This document shows positions 7,401-16,575 of a stretch of 35,068 nucleotides of DNA, piece after piece. Both the position numbers and the translations under genes were made by a program. How positions within the stretch are numbered: position 1 is the stretch's first letter; the number at the start of each line of letters is the position of its first letter. The DNA lies in NCBI GenBank assembly GCA_902796335.1, contig CADBOI010000027.1:1-35068 (forward strand). Reading direction: 5' to 3'. This stretch comes from an uncultured Spirochaetales bacterium. Its GTDB lineage: Bacteria; Spirochaetota; Spirochaetia; Sphaerochaetales; Sphaerochaetaceae. A model generated the notes under the pieces. That model ran no database searches and had not been told where the DNA came from. It saw nothing but the letters and a program-made list of their open reading frames with translations.

Positions 7401-9926
7401 TTATTTTTCTGTCTCCTCTACAGTTGTGTTTTCGGCCTCATTTTCGATTGTTCCGAGTTCGGCAGTATCGCTTTCTGTTGCGGTCTCTTCTTCAATCTCA
7501 TCCTCCTGGTAATCCGTTACAGTCATTGCAACGATGTAATCGTCGTCAGTCTTCATTCTGAATACGTTCACACCGCTTGCTGCTCTTCCCTGACTTGAGA
7601 TTCCAGATACATGAGTCCTGATTGTCTGGCCTTTCTTGGTGATGCAGACCAAGTCGTTCTCATCGTTAACTCCAAGTGCTGAAACAAGATACATGTCGTC
7701 TTTGAGCTTGTAGATCAACTGACCCATTGTTCCTCTTCCATGTGCCTTGAAGAAATCGAAGTCAACCTGCTTTCCCTTTCCGTCGTTTGTGACCAGGATG
7801 ATGTTCTTTCCTTCCTCAACTCTTACAAGTCCGATGATCTCATCGTTGTCTGCAAGATTCATTCCGCGGACACCGTGGGAGGCTCTTCCCATGACCCTGA
7901 CGCTGTCGACGCAGAACCTCAGGCCTTTTCCGTTCTTGGAGATGATCATCGCATCATCGCCCGGTTCCACGAACAGACATTTGACCAGAGTATCGCCTTC
8001 GTCGAGGACAATTGCCTTGATTCCGTTCTTCCTTGCATTTATAAAGTCGTTCAGCCTGACCTGTTTGACAACACCAAATCTTGTTGCCATAAGGAGATAC
8101 TTGTTGTCGTCAAAGTCTTTGAAGTCGATTATCGCTGAAATGCTCTCGCCATCGTCCATCTTCGGGAGGATTGCCTTGATGTTGACGCCCTTTCCGACCT
8201 TCTGGCCTTCCGGCAGTTCCCAGACCTCGAAGCAGTATGCCTTTCCGAAGTTGGTGACGAACATGATGTGGTCATGGGAGAAGGCTGAGAACATGTGCTC
8301 GACAAAGTCCTCGTCCCTGAGGGATGCTCCTCTGACGCCCTTTCCTCCGCGGCCCTGTGACTTGTAGTCATCGGCGGAAACGCGTTTCACGAAACCCTTG
8401 TTCGTGATGACGACAACGACATCCTCTTTCTTGATGAAGTCCTTGTCCACAAGACCGTCAACCTCTCTGAGGTCGATCTCTGTCCTTCTGTCGTCTCCGT
8501 AGTCCTCTCCGACCTGTCTGATCTCCTTCTCGACTTCCTTGAGCATCTTTGTCTCATCCTCGAGAAGCTCGCGGTAGAAGGCGATCTTGATCTCCAGCTC
8601 GTTCAGTTCGTCAATGATCTCCTGCGTCTCCATGTGGCTCAGTCTTCCGAGTCTCATCTGGATGATTGCATTGGCCTGTTTCTCGGACAGTGCGAATCTA
8701 GCCTGGAGGTTCAGAGAAGCCTCTTCGTTGTTGGCCGCCTTCTTGATGATCTCGATCACTTCATCGATGTTCTCAAGACCGATCTTCAGACCGATGAGGA
8801 TGTGCTCTCTCTCAAGAGCCTTCGCAAGGTCAAAGCGGGTTCTTCTCGTGGTCACGTCCTTGCGGTGCTCAAGATAGTAGTAGAGCATCTGCTTGAGGTT
8901 CAGGCATTTCGGACGGCCTTCCACAAGAGCCAGGTTGTTGACGTTGAAATTCGTCTGGAGGGCTGTGTTCTGGAACAGGTGGTTCACGGCGATCTCCGGA
9001 ACCGCATCCTTCTTCAGCTCGATGACGATTCTGATTCCATCTCGGCCGGATTCGTCCCTGATTGCCGAGATATCCTTTAGTATGTCGTCCTTACGAAGTT
9101 CATCTATCTTCTTTACCAGCTCGGCTTTATTGACCTGATAGGGGATCTCCGTGAACACGATGGACTCGTGTGTCTTGTGGTCCTCCATGTGGTAGACACC
9201 ACGCAGGACAATCTTTCCGCGGCCGGTCTCGAAGGCGTCCCTGATTCCCCTTGTTCCGCAGATCTTGCCGTAGGTGGGGAAGTCCGGGCCCTTGATGTAG
9301 TTCATCAGCTCGAGAATGGTGATGTCAGGATTCTCGATCAGGGCACAGAGGGCGTCGGTGATCTCGCGAAGGTTGTGCGGGGCCATGTTGGTGGCCATTC
9401 CGACGGCGATTCCGCTTGTTCCGTTGGCTAGGAGGAACGGGAAGGCTGCGGGAAGGACCTCTGGCTCCTTCATGGACTCATCGAAGTTGGGAACGAAGTT
9501 GACCGTATCCTTGTCGATGTCCTGGAGCATCAGCTCGCCCATGCGGGCCATCTTGGCCTCTGTATATCTGTAGGCTGCCGGTGGGTCGCCGTCGATGGAA
9601 CCGAAGTTTCCCTGAGGCTTGATGACCGGATAGCGCAGCGAGAAGTCCTGGGCCAGTCTGACAAGTGCATCGTAGACCGAGGCGTCTCCGTGCGGATGGA
9701 ACTTACCAAGAACGTCTCCGACGGTTCTGGCACACTTCTTGAACGATCCCGAGGCTTTGATGCCCAGATCATACATATCATAGAGGATTCTTCTGTGAAC
9801 GGGCTTGAGGCCGTCGCGCACATCAGGCAATGCACGGCTTACAATGACCGACATCGCGTAATCCAGATAGCTTTTCTTCATCTCCTCAGAGAGGTCGGAT
9901 ATAAGAACTCTGCTGTTTTCTTCCAT
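7401..9926 (-). CDS. gyrA: DNA gyrase subunit A
   Basis: GyrA is the DNA-breaking and DNA-wrapping half of gyrase, which introduces negative supercoils. The 841-residue protein has the N-terminal winged-helix and tower region, the DNA-gate segment [10 protein letters not shown] and a beta-pinwheel C-terminal domain. A GyrA-box (QGRGGKG, about residue 522) marks it as gyrase rather than topoisomerase IV. The residue matching E. coli Ser83 is Ala82; Asp86 matches Asp87. The last 40 or so residues are an acidic tail rich in E and T. It follows gyrB by 13 bp with GGGAGGT before the ATG, so the pair is one operon, ended by the stem-loop at 7307-7343. Confidence 0.98.
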   Translation of the reverse strand: MEENSRVLISDLSEEMKKSYLDYAMSVIVSRALPDVRDGLKPVHRRILYDMYDLGIKASGSFKKCARTVGDVLGKFHPHGDASVYDALVRLAQDFSLRYPVIKPQGNFGSIDGDPPAAYRYTEAKMARMGELMLQDIDKDTVNFVPNFDESMKEPEVLPAAFPFLLANGTSGIAVGMATNMAPHNLREITDALCALIENPDITILELMNYIKGPDFPTYGKICGTRGIRDAFETGRGKIVLRGVYHMEDHKTHESIVFTEIPYQVNKAELVKKIDELRKDDILKDISAIRDESGRDGIRIVIELKKDAVPEIAVNHLFQNTALQTNFNVNNLALVEGRPKCLNLKQMLYYYLEHRKDVTTRRTRFDLAKALEREHILIGLKIGLENIDEVIEIIKKAANNEEASLNLQARFALSEKQANAIIQMRLGRLSHMETQEIIDELNELEIKIAFYRELLEDETKMLKEVEKEIRQVGEDYGDDRRTEIDLREVDGLVDKDFIKKEDVVVVITNKGFVKRVSADDYKSQGRGGKGVRGASLRDEDFVEHMFSAFSHDHIMFVTNFGKAYCFEVWELPEGQKVGKGVNIKAILPKMDDGESISAIIDFKDFDDNKYLLMATRFGVVKQVRLNDFINARKNGIKAIVLDEGDTLVKCLFVEPGDDAMIISKNGKGLRFCVDSVRVMGRASHGVRGMNLADNDEIIGLVRVEEGKNIILVTNDGKGKQVDFDFFKAHGRGTMGQLIYKLKDDMYLVSALGVNDENDLVCITKKGQTIRTHVSGISSQGRAASGVNVFRMKTDDDYIVAMTVTDYQEDEIEEETATESDTAELGTIENEAENTTVEETEK

Positions 9927-9939
9927 GTTCTACCTCCCG

Positions 9940-11949
9940 TCAGGCGTCAATCTGCGCGTAAGTCGCGTTCTCTTCGATGAAGAGCCTTCTGGGCTCTACC
10001 TCTTCTCCCATCAGCATCGAGAACACATGGTCGGCATCGACTGCATCGGAGAGATTCACCTTTCCGATGAACCTTGTCTCCGGGTTCATGGTTGTTTCCC
10101 AAAGCTGCTCCGGGTTCATTTCTCCAAGACCTTTGTAGCGCTGGATCTTCACGTTCTTGGAATCGGATTCGTCCTCGTTGTGGTCGGCAAGGATCTTTGC
10201 CTTGTCCTCGTCGTTGAACGCGTAGTAGTCCTTTCCCTTGATCGTGATCTTGTAAAGCGGCGGCATGGCGAAATAGACATAGCCTGCATCGATCAGCGGT
10301 CTCATGTATCTGAAGAAGAACGTGAGGAGGAGGGTTCTTATATGCGAGCCGTCGACATCGGCATCGGCCATGATGATAACCTTGTGGTATCTGGCCCTGG
10401 TGACGTCGAAGCTGGCTCCCAGACCCGCACCGATTGAATCGATGACCGGCTGGAGCTTGTCGTTTCCCTCGACCTTGTCCTCTCTGGTCTTCTCGACGTT
10501 GAGCATCTTTCCCCACAGCGGGAGAATGGCCTGGATCCTTCTGTCGCGTCCCTGTTTGGCGCTGCCACCTGCAGAATCTCCCTCGACAATGAAAATTTCG
10601 CACTGTGCTGGGTCTTTTTCAGAGCAGGGGGCAAGTTTACCCGGCAGACTGACGGAAGTCTTCTTACGGGCGTTCTCGCGTGCCTTCTTGGCTGCGATTC
10701 TGGCCTTGGAGGAGGCGACCGTCTTCTCGAGCAGCACCAGGATCTGGTCGGGATGCTCGTCGAAGTAGTCGTTGAGCTTCTGATACACGAAGCTGTACAC
10801 GATGCCCTGGACGTAGGAGTTTCCGAGCTTCATCTTGGTCTGGCCTTCGAACTGCGGGTTTGTGATCTTGACCGAAACAACGGCGCTCAGACCCTCGCGG
10901 ACATCCGAGTTGAATCCTTCCTTGAAGTCATCCGACTCGAAGAAGGCCTCGGCGTTCTTGTTCTTTCCAACCATTTCCTTCAGATGATTCTGAAGCTGGT
11001 TCTTGAATACAGCCACAAGACCGCTTGTGAAACCGATGAGATGCTTTCCGCCTTCACGAGTGTTGATGTTATTTGCAAAGGAATGGATGTTCTCGTCGAA
11101 CCTGTCGTTGTACTGCAGGGCGAACTCGACAATGGCGGCTCCGTTGTCGTTGGACCTCTCTCCACAGTAATAGATGGGTTCAGTTCCTTCGGGGATGACC
11201 TTCTTGTTCTCGTTGACGTATGAGACGAAGTCCTTGATTCCGCCTTCGAAGTGGAAGACCTTCTCCTCCGGATCCTCGGCCCTGAGGTCGATTGCCGTAA
11301 TGGTCACACCCTTGTTGAGGAAGGCAAGCTCTCTGAAGCGCTCGCACAGGACTCCGAAATTGAAGTTGTCCGTCTCCATGATTGTTGTGTCCGGATGGAA
11401 CTTGATGGTTGTTCCTCTCCTGTCCGTGCTTCCGATTCTCTTGACCGCCTCGACCGGCTGGCCATAGTGGTATTCCTGCATATAGAGGTCGGGGGCCCTG
11501 TGAACCATGGCGATCAGGTGGTCTGACAGTGCGTTCACAACGCTGACACCGACTCCGTGGAGACCTCCGGAAACCTTATAGGCTCCGCCGTTGAACTTAC
11601 CTCCGGCATGGAGGTGGCAGAGGGCTACCTCAAGGGTGCTGATTCCTTCCGTAGGATGGATGTCCACGGGAATTCCTCTTCCGTTGTCCTCGACGGTGAC
11701 ATAGTTTCCTTCTTCTATGGTCACACGGATCGTGTCACAGTAACCTGCGACGGCCTCGTCGATTGAGTTGTCCACAACCTCATAGACCAGATGGTGCAGT
11801 CCGTCCGGTCCGGTGGATCCGATGTACATGCCCGGCCTTACACGGACTGCCTCAAGACCCTTGAGAACCTGTATGTTCTCTCCGGTGTATTCGGCAGAGG
11901 TGTGGGCGAGGCTGTTAATCTCCTCTTCGTTCATCACTTCTTCTCTCAT
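9940..11949 (-). CDS. gyrB: DNA gyrase subunit B
   Basis: GyrB provides the ATPase and the toprim metal-binding site of gyrase. The 669-residue protein opens with the GHKL ATPase region (RPGMYIG, EVVDNSIDEA, DNGRGIPVD, GLHGVGVSVVNAL). The toprim domain follows (EGDSAGGSAKQGRDRR, then PLWGKMLNVEK), and the C-terminal tail has QRYKGLGEMNPEQLWETTM. The length is close to the short, roughly 640-residue GyrB class. The ATG at 11949 is chosen because AAGGAAG lies just upstream; M6 (11934) is an alternative. It is divergent from dnaA across a 186 bp gap. Confidence 0.98.
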   Translation of the reverse strand: MREEVMNEEEINSLAHTSAEYTGENIQVLKGLEAVRVRPGMYIGSTGPDGLHHLVYEVVDNSIDEAVAGYCDTIRVTIEEGNYVTVEDNGRGIPVDIHPTEGISTLEVALCHLHAGGKFNGGAYKVSGGLHGVGVSVVNALSDHLIAMVHRAPDLYMQEYHYGQPVEAVKRIGSTDRRGTTIKFHPDTTIMETDNFNFGVLCERFRELAFLNKGVTITAIDLRAEDPEEKVFHFEGGIKDFVSYVNENKKVIPEGTEPIYYCGERSNDNGAAIVEFALQYNDRFDENIHSFANNINTREGGKHLIGFTSGLVAVFKNQLQNHLKEMVGKNKNAEAFFESDDFKEGFNSDVREGLSAVVSVKITNPQFEGQTKMKLGNSYVQGIVYSFVYQKLNDYFDEHPDQILVLLEKTVASSKARIAAKKARENARKKTSVSLPGKLAPCSEKDPAQCEIFIVEGDSAGGSAKQGRDRRIQAILPLWGKMLNVEKTREDKVEGNDKLQPVIDSIGAGLGASFDVTRARYHKVIIMADADVDGSHIRTLLLTFFFRYMRPLIDAGYVYFAMPPLYKITIKGKDYYAFNDEDKAKILADHNEDESDSKNVKIQRYKGLGEMNPEQLWETTMNPETRFIGKVNLSDAVDADHVFSMLMGEEVEPRRLFIEENATYAQIDA

Positions 11950-11987
11950 ATATCTTCCTTCTACTTATATATAGTAAGACATGAAAT

Positions 11988-12016
11988 ATATTATATAATT
12001 TTAATATATTAGGCAA
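11988..12016 (-). promoter_or_regulatory. Predicted gyrB promoter
   Basis: On the minus strand, TTGCCT (12016-12011) is followed after 17 bp by TAATAT (11993-11988). An overlapping perfect TATAAT (11995-11990) sits at 15 bp spacing, so the exact -10 is uncertain. Confidence 0.5.
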
Positions 12017-12073
12017 CACAATTGGGAAAACGTTTACTATTTTTTCAGCAGTCCTTACAAATTACCTTCGCAC

Positions 12074-12102
12074 TTGAAAACAGCGCTTTTCAGTTATAGA
12101 AT
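12074..12102 (+). promoter_or_regulatory. Predicted dnaA promoter
   Basis: TTGAAA (12074-12079) and TAGAAT (12097-12102) are 17 bp apart. This predicts a leader of about 27 bases before the dnaA ATG. Confidence 0.55.
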
Positions 12103-12135
12103 TGACCCACTGGCTCACTGGATAAGAGGTGGAAA

Positions 12136-13524
12136 ATGAAAGAAGGACTTTGGGAAGATACTCTGGACAGACTTAAGGAAACCATGCCCGAAAGCGAGTT
12201 CTCCTCATGGTTCGGCCGCCTTGTTTTCGGAAAGGAAGAGGACGGAGTAATCACTCTTTACGTGCCGTCCGCATTCGTCCGCGACAGGTTTGAAACCTCA
12301 TACAAAGGCACTATCCAGAGCATGCTCAACGAGCTTTCCTGTGAAAACTACAAGCTCTCATTTGAGATAAAAAAGAATGCCCAGAATCAGCAGAATATAA
12401 AGAAAACTGAGGAAAAGCCTAAAACTGAGCCATCAAATTCCACTCAGGAACAGAAGCAGCAAAAGGCTCAGAAGGCGGTTGCGGATGACATGATGTTCAA
12501 TCCGGCATACACCTTCGAATCCTTCATTCCAGGTGACAACAGCAGCTTTGCATACAGCGCCTGCATGGCAATTGCCAAAAATCCCGGCTCTGCCTACAAC
12601 CCTTGTCTTCTGTACGGAGGCGTAGGTCTTGGAAAGACCCATCTGATCCAGAGCATTGGGAATTACATAAGAAAGAACACGAAGCTCAAGGTGGTCTATG
12701 TCACCGCCGAGAACTTCACCAACGAATACATTCAGTCACTCAACGACAAGAACCCGCAGCAGTTCAAGAACAAGTACAGAAAAGTATCAGTCCTTCTCAT
12801 AGACGATATCCACTTCCTTCAGAAGAAGGAGGGTATCCAGAACGAGCTGTTCAACACCTTCAACGATCTTTACGATACTGGCCGTCAGATAGTGTTCACG
12901 TGCGACCGCCCGGTCGAGGAACTCAAGGACATCTCGGACAGACTGAGAAGCAGGTTCGAAAGAGGTCTGAACATAGACCTTCTGCCTCCAAACTATGAAA
13001 CCAGGGTTGCCATCCTCAGAAAGAAATGCGAGGAGAAGAAAGTAGAGTTCAGTGACGAGGTCATCGAATATGTGGCTTCAAACATCTCAAGCAACGTCAG
13101 AGCTCTGGAATCCTGCCTTACAAAGCTGATCGCCTACAGCGAGCTGCTTCACAAGGACATCTCACTTGAGACGGCAAAGGAACAGCTGAGACACATCATC
13201 AGCTCCAACAACGACACAAGCGGAATATCCATAGATCTTGTGATAAAGGTCGTGGCCAACTATTTCAATGTCTCCATTGCCGATATCAAGGGAAAGAACA
13301 AGAACCAGTCGGTTGTTCTTCCCAGACAGATTGCAATGTATCTCTGCAGAAAGATGACTGATTTCTCGACTACAGAGATTGGTTATGAGTTCGGAGGAAA
13401 GAACCACACAACCGTCATGTACAATGTACAGAAAGTAGAGGCTAGACTGAAGTCAAGCGAAAAGGAAATAAACAACCTCATCGAAAAGCTCGAGACCCAG
13501 ATAAAGCTGGAATCACGCAAATAA
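12136..13524 (+). CDS. dnaA: Chromosomal replication initiator DnaA
   Basis: DnaA binds DnaA boxes at the origin, melts the adjacent AT-rich DNA and starts helicase loading. All four domains are visible in 462 residues: an N-terminal interaction domain (1-80), a Q/K/E-rich linker (about 85-125), the AAA+ core with Walker A GGVGLGKT (161-168) and Walker B LLIDDIHFL, and the C-terminal box-binding domain with GYEFGGKNHTTVMYNVQKV. GAGGTGG lies before the ATG. It opens the plus-strand block and is divergent from gyrB. The downstream gap to dnaN (242 bp) is unusually repeat-rich. Confidence 0.99.
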   Translation: MKEGLWEDTLDRLKETMPESEFSSWFGRLVFGKEEDGVITLYVPSAFVRDRFETSYKGTIQSMLNELSCENYKLSFEIKKNAQNQQNIKKTEEKPKTEPSNSTQEQKQQKAQKAVADDMMFNPAYTFESFIPGDNSSFAYSACMAIAKNPGSAYNPCLLYGGVGLGKTHLIQSIGNYIRKNTKLKVVYVTAENFTNEYIQSLNDKNPQQFKNKYRKVSVLLIDDIHFLQKKEGIQNELFNTFNDLYDTGRQIVFTCDRPVEELKDISDRLRSRFERGLNIDLLPPNYETRVAILRKKCEEKKVEFSDEVIEYVASNISSNVRALESCLTKLIAYSELLHKDISLETAKEQLRHIISSNNDTSGISIDLVIKVVANYFNVSIADIKGKNKNQSVVLPRQIAMYLCRKMTDFSTTEIGYEFGGKNHTTVMYNVQKVEARLKSSEKEINNLIEKLETQIKLESRK

Positions 13525-13545
13525 ATCCTGTTCATAACCTGTGCA

Positions 13546-13569
13546 TTCAATGTCTTTTTCAATGTCTTT
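13546..13569. repeat. Perfect 12 bp tandem duplication in the dnaA-dnaN gap
   Basis: TTCAATGTCTTT occurs twice head to tail (13546-13557 and 13558-13569). It may be a protein-binding repeat or a replication slippage product. Confidence 0.8.
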
Positions 13570-13607
13570 ACTGTTGATAGCTGTGAGTACCTGAAAATCA
13601 ATGAAAT

Positions 13608-13636
13608 CTATGCACATCTTACTGACAACATGTTGT
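13608..13636. promoter_or_regulatory. Near DnaA box and 12 bp palindrome in the dnaA-dnaN gap
   Basis: CTATGCACA (13608-13616) is one base from the DnaA-box consensus TTATNCACA. It is followed by the perfect palindrome ACAACATGTTGT (13625-13636). A weaker partial match, GAATGCACA, lies on the minus strand at 13548-13540. These could bind DnaA or another regulator, but the matches are imperfect. Confidence 0.35.
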
Positions 13637-13685
13637 TAAAAGTTTGTACAAATATCGTCTATATATACAAAGAATTGCTGGTTTA

Positions 13686-13713
13686 TGGACATTTTTTATG
13701 GTACTATTATTAT
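13686..13713 (+). promoter_or_regulatory. Possible dnaN promoter
   Basis: TGGACA (13686-13691) and TATTAT (13708-13713) are 16 bp apart in AT-rich DNA upstream of dnaN. The -35 match is weak. Confidence 0.35.
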
Positions 13714-13766
13714 GATTAGGATATTTATTTTACATTAAATATAATCACCCAACAGGAGCTGAGAAA

Positions 13767-14870
13767 ATGAAATTCGTTTGCAACAAGAACAACATCCTCA
13801 AGGAGCTGTCTAACGCCCTGGATTTCACATCACAGAGAAACACATTGGCCGTATATGCCAACGTATGTCTGATACTTGAAGGAAACAATCTTACTCTGAA
13901 GGCAACAGACCAGAAGATGAGCTATGTTTCAGAATTGACAGTCGACGGATTGGAGGACGGAAGTACAACAGTTGTTTGCGACAAGTTCCTGAACATAATC
14001 AAGAATCTTCCTGATTCGAACATCGTATTCGAGGATTCAGAGGACAAGATAAAGATCAGTCCGGAGGGAACCTCAATTGAATTCAAACTCAGGACCATCG
14101 AGGCTTCGGCGTTCCCGAGTCTTGTTTTCGGAGACGAGTCAGGATACTTCAGGATTTCCCAGAAGGACTTCACAGACATGATTGGACAGGTCATCTTCGC
14201 AGTAAGCGATGATGAGTCCAAATATGCAATGAATGGTGCTCTTCTTGAAAAGGACGGAACCGGACTTATCATGGTAGGAACAGACGGAAGAAGGCTTTCC
14301 TACATCAACAGACAGATAGGTACAGAAATTCCAGATTTCCCGAAAGCAACCATTCCAAGCAGATTTCTCAATCTTATCAAGAAGCTTTCAGTGGGAGAGG
14401 GTGATTTTGAGATCAATGTAGGAAACAATTCAATCTCACTCAGATTCGGAAGCTGCACAATTTCATCTTCTCTTATAAAGAACGATTTCCCGGCTTACAG
14501 ACGTGTCATTCCGGAGAACCAGTCCAAGGTCTGTATTGTAAACATCAATACATTCAGCGATGCACTCAAGAGAGTCTCACTTCTTGTTGAGAACAAGTTC
14601 AAGAAGATTATTCTCGAGTTCAACGAGAACAAGATGACTGTTTACTGTGATGAGAGCGACATCGGTGCAGGACGTGAGGAGATAGAGTGCAGATACGAGG
14701 GAGAGCCTCAGAGATGCGCTATGAACTATACATATCTTCTCAGTCCGCTGAAGGTGATGGACGGTGAAGAGGCCAGAATCGAGTTCAGCGAGCCAGGCAG
14801 ACCTTTCACACTGAAGTCCGAACCCGAGCGCGATTACCTGCATGTGATAATGCCGATGAACCTGAACTGA
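13767..14870 (+). CDS. dnaN: DNA polymerase III beta sliding clamp
   Basis: DnaN is the ring-shaped clamp that tethers DNA polymerase III and many repair proteins to DNA. The 367-residue length and even three-domain spread fit the family, and the C-terminus has the expected YLLSPLKVMDGEEARIEF and final VIMPMNLN segments. AGGAG precedes the ATG. It is followed by recF after 4 bp, so dnaN, recF and dciA look like one unit. It is separated from dnaA by 242 bp that hold a possible promoter and the repeats noted separately. Confidence 0.98.
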   Translation: MKFVCNKNNILKELSNALDFTSQRNTLAVYANVCLILEGNNLTLKATDQKMSYVSELTVDGLEDGSTTVVCDKFLNIIKNLPDSNIVFEDSEDKIKISPEGTSIEFKLRTIEASAFPSLVFGDESGYFRISQKDFTDMIGQVIFAVSDDESKYAMNGALLEKDGTGLIMVGTDGRRLSYINRQIGTEIPDFPKATIPSRFLNLIKKLSVGEGDFEINVGNNSISLRFGSCTISSSLIKNDFPAYRRVIPENQSKVCIVNINTFSDALKRVSLLVENKFKKIILEFNENKMTVYCDESDIGAGREEIECRYEGEPQRCAMNYTYLLSPLKVMDGEEARIEFSEPGRPFTLKSEPERDYLHVIMPMNLN

Positions 14871-14874
14871 AATA

Positions 14875-15969
14875 ATGCTAGTAAAGAAGATTGTCCTTGA
14901 CGGTTTCAGAAACATCAGGGACAGACAGATAGATACCTCAGCAAAACAGATAATTCTCACCGGAGAGAACGGACAGGGAAAGACGAATGTTCTTGAAGCT
15001 GTCTATATGCTCTGTTACGGTACATCATTCAGGACTCAGAACATAAAGGAACTTGTCACCCACGGCAGGGAATCTTTTTATCTTTGTTCAGTATTCGAGG
15101 ATTCCCAGGGTCTGGAAAGAAAAGCTGAAGTCATCTTCTCTGATGGTAAAAAACATATAAGACTCGATGGAAAGGACATCAAGGACAGAAAGGAACTGAT
15201 ATACTGTCTTCCATGCATCGTTTTCTCACACGACGATATCGAATTCGTCAGAGGTGAACCTGAAAACAGAAGAAGATTTTTCGATCAGACCATGACAATG
15301 TATGATCCGGTCTTTTTCGACGACCTCAGAAGATACAAGCTCATACTAAAACAGAGGAATGTCGCTATCAAGGACCAGAGAACCGAGCTTCTTGACATAT
15401 ACGACCAGAAACTCGCTTCCTATGGACTGCAGATAATGAAGTCCAGACGTGCCGTGGCAGATTCCTTCAGTGCCATATTCCCTGACATCTACAACGCCGT
15501 TTCACTTGAGGACAGAGGAATAGAGATATCCTACAGACCTTCCTGGAACGAGGACCTTGGAATCGATGGAGTTCTTGAGAAGCTTGAGAGCCAGAGGGAT
15601 GTGGATCTGAAGATGAATACGACCACAAGCGGACCTCACAGGGACAGGTTCCTGATCAACGACAGAAACGGGCTTTTCACATCGTCGGCCTCCACCGGAC
15701 AGATGAGGCTTGCATCTCTTGTTTTCAGGTCAGCTCAGGCTTCATTCTATAGACAAAAGACTGGACAGAATCCTATATTCCTTATAGATGATGTCCTACT
15801 TGAACTTGATTCACAAAAAAGAGCAAGATATCTGTCATATTTGGGACATTATAATCAAGCCTTCTTTACATTCCTTCCGGAAGAGAAATACTTCGGATCA
15901 ATGTTTGATATGGAAGAATCCCAGACCTTGATGTATACAGTAAGTGAGGGTTCATTCACAGATGGCTGA
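14875..15969 (+). CDS. recF: DNA replication and repair protein RecF
   Basis: RecF is an SMC-like ATPase that helps load RecA at single-strand gaps. The 364-residue protein has the N-terminal KIVLDGFRNI start, Walker A GENGQGKTN (near residue 30), the ABC-type signature region (TSSASTGQMRLASLVFRSAQ) and Walker B FLIDDVLLELD. The start lies 4 bp after the dnaN stop, without a strong ribosome-binding site of its own, so translational coupling to dnaN is likely. Its end overlaps the start of dciA by 8 bp (ATGGCTGA). Confidence 0.97.
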   Translation: MLVKKIVLDGFRNIRDRQIDTSAKQIILTGENGQGKTNVLEAVYMLCYGTSFRTQNIKELVTHGRESFYLCSVFEDSQGLERKAEVIFSDGKKHIRLDGKDIKDRKELIYCLPCIVFSHDDIEFVRGEPENRRRFFDQTMTMYDPVFFDDLRRYKLILKQRNVAIKDQRTELLDIYDQKLASYGLQIMKSRRAVADSFSAIFPDIYNAVSLEDRGIEISYRPSWNEDLGIDGVLEKLESQRDVDLKMNTTTSGPHRDRFLINDRNGLFTSSASTGQMRLASLVFRSAQASFYRQKTGQNPIFLIDDVLLELDSQKRARYLSYLGHYNQAFFTFLPEEKYFGSMFDMEESQTLMYTVSEGSFTDG

Positions 15970-16315
15970 CAGAAAATATAAAAAGATAGACAACTACAAG
16001 GCTCTGGCGTCAGAGGATCCTGTTTCCGGAAGCGTGTTTCTGGACCAGGTTCTTGAACGTTTCGACATTGACCTTAAGAATCCGGTCACACAGATAATCG
16101 TCAGATGGAAGGATTTCGCCGGAAGTGCAATAGCAGAACACAGCGTATGTGAAAAGTATAGTGACGGAGTGCTCTACATCATATGCGACCATCCTTCCAG
16201 AACCTCCTATATCAGGATGAACAGCTCCGAAATCATCAAGAGAATCAAGGGAGTCTACCCTGAAGTTGATTTGAAGAAAATAGTTACACGCACCAGAACC
16301 AGGCGCACCACTTGA
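15962..16315 (+). CDS. dciA: DUF721 protein, DciA-type helicase loader
   Basis: DUF721 proteins in this position are the DciA family, which help load or activate the replicative helicase DnaB in bacteria without DnaC or DnaI. The 117-residue protein is basic, with a conserved-looking central part (WKDFAGSAIAEHSVCEKYSDGVLYIICDHPSRTSYI, quoted in pieces: W-x9-A-x-H, then a beta-strand L-Y-I) and a lysine/arginine-rich tail. The ATG at 15962 overlaps the recF stop; an in-frame GTG at 15944 would add six residues. It directly follows recF, as in many genomes, supporting the replication role. The DciA assignment rests on family and position. Confidence 0.85.
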   Translation: MADRKYKKIDNYKALASEDPVSGSVFLDQVLERFDIDLKNPVTQIIVRWKDFAGSAIAEHSVCEKYSDGVLYIICDHPSRTSYIRMNSSEIIKRIKGVYPEVDLKKIVTRTRTRRTT

Positions 16316-16340
16316 CGAACATATGTATTAAATCTATACT
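16312..16340 (+). promoter_or_regulatory. Predicted rpmH promoter
   Basis: TTGACG (16312-16317) overlaps the dciA stop codon. After exactly 17 bp comes TATACT (16335-16340). This is the best promoter match seen in the window and would drive the rpmH-rnpA-yidC-jag block. Confidence 0.72.
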
Positions 16341-16348
16341 CAATTGCT

Positions 16349-16361
16349 CAGGTCTGACCTG
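16349..16361. promoter_or_regulatory. 13 bp palindrome in the rpmH leader
   Basis: CAGGTCTGACCTG is a perfect palindrome around a central T. It starts at or next to the expected transcription start, so it could be an operator or a small 5' stem. Which one applies is not known. Confidence 0.5.
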
Positions 16362-16407
16362 ATAAAAATGAAAATCCCGCTTTAAGCGATCAAATGGAGA
16401 ATAAACC

Positions 16408-16575
16408 ATGAGTTACAAAGGCAAGAGAACATACCAGCCAAGTAAAGTCAAGAGAAACAGAAAGTTTGGATTCAGAGCCCGCATGGCAACAAAGGGCGGC
16501 CGTCTTGTTTTGGCAAGAAGAAGAGCTAAGGGCAGACACAGTCTCACAGTCTCTGATGAGAAGAAGCCTTACTAA
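16408..16575 (+). CDS. rpmH: 50S ribosomal protein L34
   Basis: L34 is one of the smallest proteins of the large ribosomal subunit. The 55-residue frame starts [20 protein letters not shown] and continues with the diagnostic [23 protein letters not shown] pattern. The extra C-terminal residues ([12 protein letters not shown]) make it longer than the usual 44-47. GGAG lies upstream of the ATG. It overlaps the start of rnpA by 20 bp in another frame, and its promoter sits about 70 bp upstream. Confidence 0.97.
   Translation: MSYKGKRTYQPSKVKRNRKFGFRARMATKGGRLVLARRRAKGRHSLTVSDEKKPY

Larger units (their letters stand above)
11950..12135. other. Intergenic strand switch between gyrB and dnaA
   Basis: This 186 bp gap carries opposing promoters for gyrB and dnaA, with a very AT-rich stretch at about 11975-12010. 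I found no clear match to the DnaA box TTATNCACA in it. Most genes to its left point left and the block to its right points right, as expected near a replication origin. Confidence 0.6.
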
